Translations under genes and position numbers: made by a program
The notes under the pieces: model-generated
The model's database searches: none
The model's input: the letters and a program-made list of their open reading frames with translations, nothing else
Told to the model about the DNA's origin: nothing
Assembly (NCBI GenBank): GCA_026129765.1
Contig: JAHCHP010000004.1
Span: 107,859-171,858 of the forward strand
Source of the DNA: Fimbriimonadia bacterium
GTDB lineage: Bacteria; Armatimonadota; Fimbriimonadia; Fimbriimonadales; GBS-DC
Direction of reading: 5' to 3'
Length of the DNA: 64,000 bases
Shown: positions 26,804 to 36,516 of the stretch, piece after piece
How the letters are laid out: each line of letters begins with the position of its first letter
Position numbering within the stretch: position 1 is the stretch's first letter

Positions 26804-28102
26804 TTATCCGCCTAACTCGTTCCGGTCGGGCGTTTTGGGAATCTTATTGACCAGTTGATTTGGCTTCCCAGAGCGTTTCCGCAGTTCAAAAGCGTCGTAC
26901 AGTTCGCCCGTGACAGTCCGCGATTCGTAAGTGAGCTTGTCCTGCTCCATACGGATGACCTGATAAAACTGGGTGTTGGAAGCGGCGCGCTGCATCCAAG
27001 GCTGCCGGTTTAAGGCATACTGTTTGGGACCGGTTACCGATACGACAAAGATCGTGCCGCCTTCGTTGGCGCGCGCGTTCGCGCTGACGCTGGGGATGCT
27101 GCGCGCATAGGTATGGTCATGCCCTTGCAACACTAAGTCGACGCGGTATTTGTCGAAAACCGGTTTCCACAATTCGCGGAGTTGCGGGTTGTCTCTGCCT
27201 TTGGCAGGCGAAAAGATGGGGTGATGGAAGGTGACAATCGTCCAGCGGTTGGGGTTATCGCTCAAAACGCGGTCTAACCATTGCGCCTGTTCCGCGAATT
27301 TTTCACTGGAATTCAAAGAGATGATGCGCGTGCCTTGAAAATCCACATAATAGCAAGACTCTTCCAATCCTGCGACGCCATTTTCAGGAAGCGTGTACTG
27401 CGCGCGCCAGTGCGGAGTTAGGGCGCGAATGTCGTTTTCTCCCCGCGCATATTCGTGATTGCCGGGTGAAGGAACTGTCGGCACACTTGCCGCGATCCAA
27501 CCGAGCGTATAGAACCATTCTGCCCATTCGATATCACGGTTCGCCGAGTTGATTAAATCGCCCGCATGCAGGGTGAATCGCGCGCCGGTGGTATCTAAAA
27601 TCGCTTGACGAACCACGCGGGGGCAGTGGCTGCGAACGTCGTTCTGCAAGTCTCCGAAATAGAGGAACGTGTAAGGCTCAAATTTGTCGCTGGCGGTTCG
27701 GAACTGGTACCATTCGCTCCAGTTCGTGCCATCGCCGACCCGGTAGGTGTAGTTTGTGTTGGGCTTCAAGCCGCGAAAGGTTGCCGAGTGGTAATGCGCG
27801 GTTCCCGAATCGCTGTTCAGAGGCGTCGTGATGGCTTCAGTGGGACGCGCTTTCTCAGGGAATTTCGGTCCTGCCTCCGCTTCTGCGATTTGCGCCAGCC
27901 CTTTGGAGATGGTCGTGTCGGTGCGCCATGTGACCGACTGGGTTTCGGCGGGGTTATCCGACCAAGTTAAAATCACCCGGTCGGGAAATGGGGAGGGTTT
28001 TTGCCAAGGGGGCTGGCTGTTCTCTTGAGAGATACCAGCCCAACTGAAAACGACCAACAAACCGATTAACCATTTTATCGCATTCGCGCGGACATTTCCC
28101 AT
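26804..28102 (-). CDS. Secreted purple-acid-phosphatase-like metallophosphoesterase
   Basis: This 432-residue protein has a signal peptide (about 1-25), an N-terminal fibronectin-III-like domain (about 40-135; LKPNTNYTYRVGDGTNW) and a calcineurin-like catalytic domain. The metal-binding motifs are in the normal order: FGDLQND, HAGDLINSA, GNHEYA, FHHPIFS and QGHDHTYARS. This is the layout of bacterial purple acid phosphatases, which hydrolyse phosphomonoesters outside the cytoplasm. The first motif is GDLQ rather than the common GDxG. It lies 42 bases after the HEFHH protein and eight before the esterase, so all three are probably cotranscribed. Confidence 0.9.
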   Translation of the reverse strand: MGNVRANAIKWLIGLLVVFSWAGISQENSQPPWQKPSPFPDRVILTWSDNPAETQSVTWRTDTTISKGLAQIAEAEAGPKFPEKARPTEAITTPLNSDSGTAHYHSATFRGLKPNTNYTYRVGDGTNWSEWYQFRTASDKFEPYTFLYFGDLQNDVRSHCPRVVRQAILDTTGARFTLHAGDLINSANRDIEWAEWFYTLGWIAASVPTVPSPGNHEYARGENDIRALTPHWRAQYTLPENGVAGLEESCYYVDFQGTRIISLNSSEKFAEQAQWLDRVLSDNPNRWTIVTFHHPIFSPAKGRDNPQLRELWKPVFDKYRVDLVLQGHDHTYARSIPSVSANARANEGGTIFVVSVTGPKQYALNRQPWMQRAASNTQFYQVIRMEQDKLTYESRTVTGELYDAFELRKRSGKPNQLVNKIPKTPDRNELGG

Positions 28103-28144
28103 AGTGCTTTATGGTTTCGCCTGTATCCTTTTTAATCCTGCCTG

Positions 28145-30712
28145 TCACTTGGCGCGATAGCGGATTTCGTAGATTTTCTGATCGCCGCTGTAGCCTCCGA
28201 TAACGGACAGGCGGTTAATCAGCAGTTTGGGGTTGGGGTCCGGCTCCCACAGAATCGGCTTTCCGTCCCACAGCGCCCAAATCCCCCCGTTTCGCCGGGA
28301 GAGTTGGAGCGTATGCCTGCCTGGACGGATCATTTGATCAGAGTCGCCTGCTTCCCTGCCAAAGAACCGAAACCGGGTGACGGTGTTCGCATAACCGCCC
28401 ACGAACAGCACATAATCGCTGCCTGCGCCCATTTGGCGCGCGCCCGGTGAGAAGGCTGCCAGGATCGCATCCTGTTTGGCTTCCAATTGCACCCACAAAT
28501 CAAATTCGGTGGCATTCAGCCCGTCGATGTAGGCGACCGATTCTTCATGTCCTTGGTGAATTAGAACGCCCTCCTGAACTTTCCAACCGGAGCCTGTGAA
28601 CTTCAACGCGGGATCGCCGGGTTTGAGGACTTTATCCGCTTCGCCGGGCGCCAACTCGCCGGGAGCGCCCGCAGGCGTGGGGAACTTACCGTTGGGTTCC
28701 AACATCCGGCAATAGAACAGGTGGTAAGGCTCATAAACCGACCAGCCTGCGCCCGTAGAATCGAACAGATCAACCGACAGTCCAATTTCGCGCCCGCCCC
28801 GCCGCCAGAACCAATTGCCTTCTCCGCGATTGGGGAAGCTCAGTTCTATGACGGTAGAGCCATCGCGCCGTTTGCCTGCCTTCCATTGCAAGCCGGGCGC
28901 AGTGTTATTGATAGCGCGGACTTCAATTTGGTTGTTATTCAGGATTTCCACCCAATTAACGCCTTTTCCCGAAAAGACGCCCTCCCCCTCGCCGTCAAAC
29001 GCGGCATAGATGCGCCGCCAGTCGCCTTGCGCCACAAACGAAACGTAGTAGGCGGTTTCATCGTGCGCATGCTTCAGCGTTAAATGGGCGTTCGTTGTTT
29101 TTAATTCGCCTGTAAGAGGGACGGAACCCCATTCCGAATCGTCTCCGTCCACCGTTGCGCGCATCGCCCAAATGAAGGGAGGATAGGGATAGAGAGGGTA
29201 AGGGTCGTCAAGGTCAGGGATGCCGTTGCCGTTGTTATCCTGTTTTTTCGGGTCTGGAGTTTTTGCCTGGAACGGCGGCTTGGTAAAAGTGAATTGCAAG
29301 CAGGTCGGAACCCATCGGCTCAACATGGCTTTCTTCAAGTCGTTCATCATGCCGTCTGTTTGCGCTTTGCGCGCATCGCTGCCGAAACGCTTTTCGTCTA
29401 AGGGCAGACGCGGGTCCTCATCGGGCAATCCGTCCTCATCGCTGTCACGAACCGTGATCGCGCGCCCAAAGTAGAACCGGAGCCATTGGCTGTCGGTCAG
29501 CGTTCGGTCCCAATAAGCCATACATTGCCAATGTTCGCCATGCGGTCCGGCAGTGTTCCAAGCATTCTCTGCAATGCTGCCATCGGCGCGAACCTCGCGC
29601 TTCCGCGGTTCCGGGTGATTAAACACGATGCGCTCATCTTCTCTATCTGAGAGCGAAAACGCGCCGTAAGACTCCATCTGATGATGGAATTCATGGCATG
29701 CCAACCAAGCGGTATCTCCGCCCCCCAGATATTGAGAGCGCGCAGGAACTCCCTGCGGGAACCCATCCACGCCAAACGTGCCTCCACCGCTGTTGTAATA
29801 ATCCCAACGGCGCGTCTGCGGGTTCCAACGACGAGGGAAGGATTGTTCGATTTGCCCTGAAAATGGCAGGAGTTCTTCCACGGGTTCTTTATTCGTTTTG
29901 AGCGGATTTTGGGTATCCAGGATGGTAAAATCGCCGCCGCCCGGCGCAGCGAAATCACGTCCGGGATAGCTGCGACAGACGATCCAGCCCCTATAGAAAG
30001 AGTCAACATTCGCGGGTTCTTCGCCCCATCGCTGCCAGCGGTCATCCACATGGATTTGAAAGTCAACCCAAAGACGCATCCCGCTGTTGACCCACAAATA
30101 GCGGGCGGTGATGGCATACTCTTCTTTGATCCGCTGGAGTTGTTCCTCGCTCATGCGTTGGGGGCGTTCCGCGATTGCGCCGTTGGCATCATGCGCGGAA
30201 GCGACATTGATCACATTGGGCATGAGAAGCACCTTGACCGGCAGATGGATAATCGTTTTGAAGCCTTTGGGAGCCAAAGTCGCAAAAGCAAATTCCCGCC
30301 GCCAGGGAGGCTGCGCGCCCCAGTTGGCTTCCTGTGGAGTGGGATTTGCGCCGGGGTCATGGAGGCGGTAATAGTAGCGAGTGCCGGGTTTTAGGTTGTC
30401 GATTCGAAGGCGGTGGTACATACGGGTTCCGGGTTCACCTCGGACTTCGCGTACCTCGCTGCCTTTCCAAAGGTCTTGTTTCTTGCTAACAGGACGCCAT
30501 GCGGTCATGGGTAGGTCACTGGCGCGAATTTGAACGCGCGTTTCGCATGGGGTTGCGGTAAAGTATTGCAGGACGGCATGCTGTTTGCCCAATTCCAATA
30601 CCGGGCGCATGGGGTCTTTTAGGGTTTGCGCGTCACTCTGGTGAAGTAAGGGTTGAGCGTGTCCGACCCAGGTCATAACCGAGACCAGTAAAATTGCCAG
30701 CATTTTTATCAT
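28145..30712 (-). CDS. Large secreted multidomain protein with HEFHH zinc-site motif
   Basis: This 855-residue protein starts at the ATG at 30712, chosen because GGGAGAT precedes it and the signal peptide (MLAILLVSVMTWVGHAQ) then begins at once. A fibronectin-III-like domain (about 50-140; LKPGTRYYYRLHDPG) is followed by an unknown catalytic-looking region. That region contains CHEFHHQME, an HExxH zincin motif, near residue 337. Calcium-type loops (DSDEDGLPDEDPRLP, DNNGNGIPDLDD) come next, then a CBM9/DOMON-like beta domain (about 545-690; DGDDSEWGSVPL) and a concanavalin-like C-terminal domain. No peptidase family can be named. It is the first gene of an operon with the phosphatase and esterase. 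Confidence 0.75.
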   Translation of the reverse strand: MIKMLAILLVSVMTWVGHAQPLLHQSDAQTLKDPMRPVLELGKQHAVLQYFTATPCETRVQIRASDLPMTAWRPVSKKQDLWKGSEVREVRGEPGTRMYHRLRIDNLKPGTRYYYRLHDPGANPTPQEANWGAQPPWRREFAFATLAPKGFKTIIHLPVKVLLMPNVINVASAHDANGAIAERPQRMSEEQLQRIKEEYAITARYLWVNSGMRLWVDFQIHVDDRWQRWGEEPANVDSFYRGWIVCRSYPGRDFAAPGGGDFTILDTQNPLKTNKEPVEELLPFSGQIEQSFPRRWNPQTRRWDYYNSGGGTFGVDGFPQGVPARSQYLGGGDTAWLACHEFHHQMESYGAFSLSDREDERIVFNHPEPRKREVRADGSIAENAWNTAGPHGEHWQCMAYWDRTLTDSQWLRFYFGRAITVRDSDEDGLPDEDPRLPLDEKRFGSDARKAQTDGMMNDLKKAMLSRWVPTCLQFTFTKPPFQAKTPDPKKQDNNGNGIPDLDDPYPLYPYPPFIWAMRATVDGDDSEWGSVPLTGELKTTNAHLTLKHAHDETAYYVSFVAQGDWRRIYAAFDGEGEGVFSGKGVNWVEILNNNQIEVRAINNTAPGLQWKAGKRRDGSTVIELSFPNRGEGNWFWRRGGREIGLSVDLFDSTGAGWSVYEPYHLFYCRMLEPNGKFPTPAGAPGELAPGEADKVLKPGDPALKFTGSGWKVQEGVLIHQGHEESVAYIDGLNATEFDLWVQLEAKQDAILAAFSPGARQMGAGSDYVLFVGGYANTVTRFRFFGREAGDSDQMIRPGRHTLQLSRRNGGIWALWDGKPILWEPDPNPKLLINRLSVIGGYSGDQKIYEIRYRAK

Positions 30713-30843
30713 ATCTCCCGTTTCGCTGCACAACCTCTGCTTTCCTGCGCGCTTAGAATGGAAGTCGGGTTCTCATCAAAACCGCAAGCAGCAGGAAAAT
30801 CGAACAAGCGGTCGAACATAAATGTCAGCACGAGGTGCATCTT

Positions 30844-32868
30844 ATGGATTGGAGTCAATTCACGCGCGAGACCTACATTGGCATTTCCCCTATCGAAAAA
30901 CTGCTGTTTTACCTGTTGATGTTTGCCTCTCTGGGGGTTAGCGCGTGGTGGTATTACAGTCGTTTGAAATTGTGGCGTCAAGGACAATCCGACCCGTCGC
31001 CCCCATTGAGCCTCAAGCAGCGTTTGTGGCAAATGTGGGTTTACGCGCTGGGACAACGCAAAGTGCCGCGCCACCGGTTCGCCGCAATTTTCCATTTGCC
31101 TTTGTATGCCGGGTTTGTGGTGCTGTTTATCGGCACGACTTTGTTGTTGATTGCGGAATGGACCGAAATCGGCACAGCCGCCTTGATGAAAGAAGGTGTG
31201 TGGTTTCATCAAGGGCTCTATTTTGTCATCTACGAGGTGACCTTAGACCTGTTTGGGTTGGGTGTTATCTTCGGATGCTGCCTCGCGCTCTGGCGCAGAA
31301 TGGTTCAAAAGCCCCCCTCCGTCAGTCGCGCATGGATCGATGCGCTGTCGGTTTGGCTTCTGTTGGCAATTGCGGTACAGGGTTACCTGTTGGAGGGCGC
31401 GCGAATCATCATCGATGAGACGCCTCCCATCGTGGCGCAATGGTCATTTGTAGGGAACGCCGTCGCGCCTATGTTCCAGGGATTTGATGAAAACGGCATT
31501 TTCTGGGCGTACAAGAGCATGTGGTGGCTGCATGCCTTTTTGATAGCGGGCTGGTTCGCGTCGCTGGCGTTCGGGCGCGTGCGCCATCTCTTTGTGGCTC
31601 CGGTGGTGGCTTACTACAAACCGAACCTGTTGCCCAATGTGCCGCGAAACGAGAATATGGAAGCCATTTTAACGGCTGCCGATTCGGGCGAGGAAGCGCG
31701 CATCGGAGTCAACCGCTTACAAGACTTTCCGCGCTGGCATCTGATGAGTTTGGACGCCTGCATGGGTTGTGGGCGGTGTGAGCGCGTATGTCCTGCCTAT
31801 GCCACCAATAAGCCCTTGAACCCGAAATGGATTGTGGAGAAGCTGCGGGACGCGATGGCAGAAGGCAAAGGGGATGACTTGAGTCAGGTCATCAGTGATG
31901 AGGAACTGTTTGCCTGCACCACTTGCGGCGCATGCAATAACGAATGTCCTGTCTTGATCGAACATCCCTCCTTGATTATGGAGATGAGGCGTCATCGAGT
32001 GGCGGAAGGGCGTCTTCGCGGCACGCCTGCCAACACCCTGCAGCGCATCATGAACCAATCCAACCCGTGGGGACTGCCGCCTGCCGAACGCATGAAATGG
32101 GCGGATGGGCTGGATGTGCCGACCGTGAAGCAAAATCCCGATTTTGATCTGCTGTTTTGGGTCGGTTGCGCGGGAGCCTACGATGCGCGCGGGCAGCAGG
32201 TGACACGAGCCATCATTCATCTGCTGAAAAAAGCGGGAGTCAACTTCGCGGTGCTGGGACCGGAAGAGCGATGTACCGGCGATACGCCGCGGCGCTTGGG
32301 CGAAGACCTGATGTTCCAAGAGTTGGCGATGCAGAATGTGGAGACCCTGAACCGTTATAAACCTCGCCGGATTATGGCGATGTGTCCGCACTGTCTGCAT
32401 ACGATAAAAAATGAGTATGGGGCGTTTGGCGGTGAGTATGAAGTGGTTCATCATACGCAAGTGATCGCGGAACTGATTGAGCAAGGGAAACTGCCTGCCC
32501 CCCAAACGGATGGCGGGGATGTCGTGTTCCATGACCCGTGCTATTTGGGGCGGGTCAATAAAATCAGCGACGCGCCTCGCCAGGCTCTGCAGGGCGCGAA
32601 CCTGCGCATCATCGAACCAGAACGCAGCCGCGATAAGACCTTCTGCTGCGGCGCGGGCGGCGGGCGCATGTGGACCGATGAAACACCCAGCGAGCGACCC
32701 GGCTTGATACGCGCCGATGAACTGCTGAAAACAGGCGCGAAAACGGTGGCAGTCGGATGTCCCTTCTGTATGATTATGGTAACAGACAGCGTCAAAAGCA
32801 AAAATGATCAAATCCCTGTGAAAGATGTCGCGGAGATTTTGTGGGAGCAAATCGAGGGGCATGCCTAA
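30844..32868 (+). CDS. Membrane Fe-S oxidoreductase (HdrD/CCG type, ETF:quinone-like)
   Basis: This 674-residue protein has an N-terminal cytochrome-b-like membrane part (about 1-265; five or six helices, NarI/HdrE-like). Two [4Fe-4S] ferredoxin motifs follow (CMGCGRCERVCP and CTTCGACNNECP, about 305-370). Two CCG cysteine-rich domains come last (PHCLHTIKNEYGAFG; FHDPCYLGR, KTFCCGAGGGRMW, GCPFCMIM). The fused architecture matches membrane-bound oxidoreductases proposed to pass electrons from electron-transfer flavoprotein to menaquinone. That agrees with the futalosine menaquinone genes nearby. The ATG at 30844 has GAGGTG six bases upstream. The end overlaps nth by eight bases. Confidence 0.88.
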   Translation: MDWSQFTRETYIGISPIEKLLFYLLMFASLGVSAWWYYSRLKLWRQGQSDPSPPLSLKQRLWQMWVYALGQRKVPRHRFAAIFHLPLYAGFVVLFIGTTLLLIAEWTEIGTAALMKEGVWFHQGLYFVIYEVTLDLFGLGVIFGCCLALWRRMVQKPPSVSRAWIDALSVWLLLAIAVQGYLLEGARIIIDETPPIVAQWSFVGNAVAPMFQGFDENGIFWAYKSMWWLHAFLIAGWFASLAFGRVRHLFVAPVVAYYKPNLLPNVPRNENMEAILTAADSGEEARIGVNRLQDFPRWHLMSLDACMGCGRCERVCPAYATNKPLNPKWIVEKLRDAMAEGKGDDLSQVISDEELFACTTCGACNNECPVLIEHPSLIMEMRRHRVAEGRLRGTPANTLQRIMNQSNPWGLPPAERMKWADGLDVPTVKQNPDFDLLFWVGCAGAYDARGQQVTRAIIHLLKKAGVNFAVLGPEERCTGDTPRRLGEDLMFQELAMQNVETLNRYKPRRIMAMCPHCLHTIKNEYGAFGGEYEVVHHTQVIAELIEQGKLPAPQTDGGDVVFHDPCYLGRVNKISDAPRQALQGANLRIIEPERSRDKTFCCGAGGGRMWTDETPSERPGLIRADELLKTGAKTVAVGCPFCMIMVTDSVKSKNDQIPVKDVAEILWEQIEGHA

Positions 32869-33541
32869 AAGCGCGTCTGATATCGAAGCCCTCATTCGCG
32901 CGCTGGAGGGGCTGTATGGCAAACCGATTTGGGTCTCACACGGTCCGCCCTTAGAGGAGTTGATCAGCTGCATTCTGTCGCAGCATACTTCGGATAAGAA
33001 CTCCCATCGCGCTTATCAATCGCTTAGACAGGCGTTCCCCACTTGGGAGTCGATTCTCGACGCGCCTGCCTCTGAGGTAGCCGACACGATTCGCCATGGG
33101 GGTCTTGCCAACCAGAAAGCGCCCCGAATTCAAGCGGTTTTGCGCGCGATCCAAGAACGCAGTCCCGACTTTGAGATGACCTTCTTGGAGCAGATGGAAA
33201 CCGAAGAGGCGCGACAGTTCTTGATGAGCCTGCCCGGCATTGGTCCCAAATGCGCCGCCATCGTTCTCTGTTTCTCATTGGGTCGCAATGTGATACCCGT
33301 CGATACGCATGTGTTTCGGGTCTCTTGGCGGCTGGGACTGATTTCGCAATCGTTGGGCGAAGCCAAAGCGCATGACGCGTTGCAGCAACAAGTGCCGGAT
33401 GAGATCATCTATTCGTTCCATGTTTGTTTGATTAGGCATGGACGCATGATTTGTAAAGCCCCTAAACCACGTTGTGAGCAATGTCCCATCCAACGCCATT
33501 GCGACTATTTTAATGAAACCATTCGAGGTGAAACGCGGTAA
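32861..33541 (+). CDS. nth: Endonuclease III
   Basis: This 226-residue DNA glycosylase/AP lyase excises oxidised pyrimidines. The helix-hairpin-helix LPGIGPKCAAIVL carries the catalytic Lys, and PVDTHVFRV the catalytic Asp. The C-terminal [4Fe-4S] cluster has the exact C-x6-C-x2-C-x5-C spacing (CKAPKPRCEQCPIQRHC). The start at 32861 lies inside the upstream gene (ATGCCTAA overlap) behind GAGGGG and gives the normal family length. An upstream in-frame start would only add residues that overlap the oxidoreductase gene. Confidence 0.95.
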   Translation: MPKSASDIEALIRALEGLYGKPIWVSHGPPLEELISCILSQHTSDKNSHRAYQSLRQAFPTWESILDAPASEVADTIRHGGLANQKAPRIQAVLRAIQERSPDFEMTFLEQMETEEARQFLMSLPGIGPKCAAIVLCFSLGRNVIPVDTHVFRVSWRLGLISQSLGEAKAHDALQQQVPDEIIYSFHVCLIRHGRMICKAPKPRCEQCPIQRHCDYFNETIRGETR

Positions 33542-33591
33542 TAGTGAGGGGATAGGTTTACAAAGCGTGTGAAACAAACAGGGGGGATTCA

Positions 33592-35256
33592 ATGAAGAAG
33601 GGATGTATTGGATGTGGCGCGCTCATTTTGTTGATATTGATGGGCGGCGCGTTTTATTGGGTCTGGAGCGGCGCAAAATCAAGCGCAGCTACGCCCAGCC
33701 AAAGCGAATATACGGTCAAACGGGGCGATATTACCGTCGATGTAACGGAGTCGGGCGCGATTGAGCCGGTGCGCGTGGTGGAAATCAAATCGAAGGCATC
33801 GGGACGAATCGCCGAGCTGCTGGTGGAAGAGGGTGACCGGATTAGTCCGGGACAGCTCTTAGCGAAAATCGATCCGCGCGAAGTTCAGCAGCAAGTGGAT
33901 CAAGGCGGCGCGCAGGTCGACTCGGCGCGCGCCAGCACCGAGAAAGCGACCCTTGGCATCGATATGCAGCGAAAAGAGGCGCAAAACGCTTTGCGCCAGG
34001 CACAGATTCGAGTCGATCAATTGAAACGTGAATTGGAGGCGCAACCGGTCATCACCAGCTCTACCCTCCGAGCCACAGGAAACGCGGTCGAGACAGCGCG
34101 GAAAAACCTGCAGATTCTCCAAGAGGTGCGGCACCCACAAGAGCGCGTGGAGTCTGAGAATGCGCTGCGCGATTTGAACGCGCGCCTGGAAGAGGCACAG
34201 CGCAACTTCGAACGGGCTGAAAATCTGCTGGCGAAAGGTTATATTTCCCAGCAACAGTTGGATTCAGCGAAAACCCTGCGTACCAGCGCGGAGACCAGCC
34301 TGCGCAATGCGCAACAGCGCGCTTCTCGACTGGAAGAGCAGCAGCGGCTGGAACTTGAGAATGCGCGCTTAAGCCTGCAATCCGCGGAAGCCGATTACCA
34401 GCGCGCCACCGCCAGCACGGTGCAAGATGAAATCAAACGGCAATCTTACACTGCGGCTTTGAGCGATTTGGAAACCGCAAAATCGCGGCTGCGCGAAGTG
34501 CAGATGCGCGAGTTAGATTTAGCGCAAGCGCGCGCGGCGGAGAAATCAGCGCGCAGTCAATACCAGAACCTTCTGATCCAATTTAACGAGACCGATGTTG
34601 CCAGTCCCCTGAACGGTGTTGTGACGAAACGCTACCGTGAGGTGGGAGAGTTGGTGATGTCCGGCACAACGGGCTTCGGCGAAGGGACCCCGATTATGCA
34701 GGTGGCAGACCTGGCGCAAATGCGCGTGAAGCTGAGCCTGAACGAGTTGGATGTTTCGAAAGTGCGCGAAGGCATGCGGGTGGAGGTGCGCACCGATACC
34801 TTTCCTGACCGCATGATACCGGGCGTGGTCAAACGCATCGCGCCCGCCGCGCAGAGCAGCGCGCAGCAAACCGGTTTCTCTTTGGGCGTAGTGAAATACA
34901 CGGTGGAAGTGTATCTCTTAAAAGCCGATTCGGAAGTGAAGCCAGGGATGACTGCGCGATGTAAAATCATTATCAACGAGAGCAAAAAGACGCTGCTGCT
35001 GCCTCAAGAGGCGGTGGGCAAAGAGAACGACAAGTTTTATATCCTCAAGATTACAGGGCAAGACGCGAATGGAAAGCCCAAAACAACCAAGACAACGGTG
35101 ACCCTCGGGCTGAAAAGCGCAAGCGACTATGAAATCAAGTCGGGTGTGCAGGAAGGCGACAAGGTGGCAAAACCGCCCTTCACCGGACCGGCGCGCCGCG
35201 AGTTCCAAATCAACATGAATGAGGGCGACGGAGAGCGAAGGCGTGAGCGCGATTAA
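33592..35256 (+). CDS. MacA-type periplasmic adaptor protein
   Basis: This 554-residue membrane-fusion (HlyD/MacA) protein has one N-terminal membrane anchor (about 5-27). A split lipoyl domain follows (VVEIKSKASGRIAELLVEEG), then a very long coiled-coil hairpin (about 95-330, rich in Ala, Glu, Arg and Gln), and the beta-barrel and membrane-proximal parts (SPLNGVVTKRYREVGELV). It would link an inner-membrane transporter to an outer-membrane exit duct. GGGGGG lies before the ATG. The permease gene follows after 12 bases. The coiled coil is long for MacA, which may match the envelope depth of this organism. Confidence 0.88.
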   Translation: MKKGCIGCGALILLILMGGAFYWVWSGAKSSAATPSQSEYTVKRGDITVDVTESGAIEPVRVVEIKSKASGRIAELLVEEGDRISPGQLLAKIDPREVQQQVDQGGAQVDSARASTEKATLGIDMQRKEAQNALRQAQIRVDQLKRELEAQPVITSSTLRATGNAVETARKNLQILQEVRHPQERVESENALRDLNARLEEAQRNFERAENLLAKGYISQQQLDSAKTLRTSAETSLRNAQQRASRLEEQQRLELENARLSLQSAEADYQRATASTVQDEIKRQSYTAALSDLETAKSRLREVQMRELDLAQARAAEKSARSQYQNLLIQFNETDVASPLNGVVTKRYREVGELVMSGTTGFGEGTPIMQVADLAQMRVKLSLNELDVSKVREGMRVEVRTDTFPDRMIPGVVKRIAPAAQSSAQQTGFSLGVVKYTVEVYLLKADSEVKPGMTARCKIIINESKKTLLLPQEAVGKENDKFYILKITGQDANGKPKTTKTTVTLGLKSASDYEIKSGVQEGDKVAKPPFTGPARREFQINMNEGDGERRRERD

Positions 35257-35268
35257 AGGGGGTTCTCG

Positions 35269-36498
35269 ATGAATTGGATAGAACCGTTTTGGGTTGCGCT
35301 GGATACCCTGCGCACGCATAAGCTGCGCTCCTTCTTGACCATGCTGGGCATCATCTTTGGGGTGATGGCGGTCGTGGTCATGGTGGCAATGATCGAGGGC
35401 GCGCGCTCTAACGTCGTCAAGGAGTTCGAGAAGTTAGGCTCCGATATGATCATCGTTGCGTTTGACCCCAGCGAGCGTTTTAAGAAGGGCAGTCAGGGCG
35501 GCACCGTAGAAGGGTTGAAAATCGACGATTGGCGCGCCATTCAGAATCTGCCTTTGTTGCGGGTGGTCAGCGCGGACCGGGATTTGGGGCAAAAGGAACT
35601 GGTGTATCGCTCCGAAAAGATGAACTCGAAAATCACTGGCACGGATGCCAACTATTTGCAGACGCGCGCGATGGAGATCGAAAGCGGACGATACTTTACG
35701 CCGAACGAGGTGGACGAAGGCGTGAAGATCGCGGTCATCGGTCATGAGGTGCGTACCAAACTGTTTGGTAAAGAGGACCCGATTGGCAAAGACCTGATTG
35801 TGGACGGCACGATGGTGCGCGTGATCGGCACACTGGTCAAAAAGGGACAGTCGTTTGGCGAAAATCCCGATGCGGTCGTTTACATTCCGCTGCAAGCCGC
35901 GCTCAGCCGGTGGGCAGGCGACCGCTCGCTCAGCACGATCCTTGCGCTGCCCGAGAACAGGGAAGTGACGAAACAGGCGATGGATGGAATCTGGGAATAT
36001 TTAATGCGCCGCTACAACAACCAGCCCGATTTTCGCGTGGATACGCTGGAAAGCATTGTGCAGGCAATCGGTCGGGTCATTACGATGTTCGGTTTGCTGC
36101 TGGGCGGAATCGCGGGGCTTGCGCTGTTGGTAGGCGGTATCGGCATTATGAATATCATGTTGGTATCGGTGACAGAACGCACCCGCGAAATCGGACTGCG
36201 CAAAGCGGTCGGCGCGCAGAAGATTCATATCTTGTTCCAGTTCTTAGTGGAGGCTGCCGTCTTGTCGATTATCGGCGGTATGATCGGGATGGGGCTGGGC
36301 TGGTGCATAGGCGAGTCGATTGAATGGCTGTCTAAGCAGTCAGGCGCGATGGGTGAAGACGGTATCTCGTTCTTCTTCCCGGTTTGGGCGGGAATAGGCG
36401 CGTTCCTGTTCTCCGCGACGGTGGGCGTGGTGTTTGGGTTGTATCCTGCTTGGCGCGCCGCCGGATTAGACCCTATCGAGGCTTTACGGCATCAGTGA
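35269..36498 (+). CDS. MacB-like ABC transporter permease
   Basis: This 409-residue FtsX/MacB-family permease has one N-terminal membrane helix (LTMLGIIFGVMAVVVMVAMI), a large periplasmic MacB_PCD domain (about 45-265), and three C-terminal helices. The conserved loop RTREIGLRKAVGAQK lies before the third helix. Together with the adaptor it would drive export of a peptide, lipid or drug. MacB proper carries its own ATPase domain, but this protein lacks it. No ABC ATPase gene lies beside it, so the nucleotide-binding subunit must be elsewhere. Confidence 0.9.
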   Translation: MNWIEPFWVALDTLRTHKLRSFLTMLGIIFGVMAVVVMVAMIEGARSNVVKEFEKLGSDMIIVAFDPSERFKKGSQGGTVEGLKIDDWRAIQNLPLLRVVSADRDLGQKELVYRSEKMNSKITGTDANYLQTRAMEIESGRYFTPNEVDEGVKIAVIGHEVRTKLFGKEDPIGKDLIVDGTMVRVIGTLVKKGQSFGENPDAVVYIPLQAALSRWAGDRSLSTILALPENREVTKQAMDGIWEYLMRRYNNQPDFRVDTLESIVQAIGRVITMFGLLLGGIAGLALLVGGIGIMNIMLVSVTERTREIGLRKAVGAQKIHILFQFLVEAAVLSIIGGMIGMGLGWCIGESIEWLSKQSGAMGEDGISFFFPVWAGIGAFLFSATVGVVFGLYPAWRAAGLDPIEALRHQ

Positions 36499-36516
36499 GG
36501 GGGTAGTTGTTGATAC

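Noticed and set aside
31717..32973. A 418-residue open frame on the minus strand
   Set aside because: It is antisense to the clearly conserved Fe-S oxidoreductase and shows no family motif.
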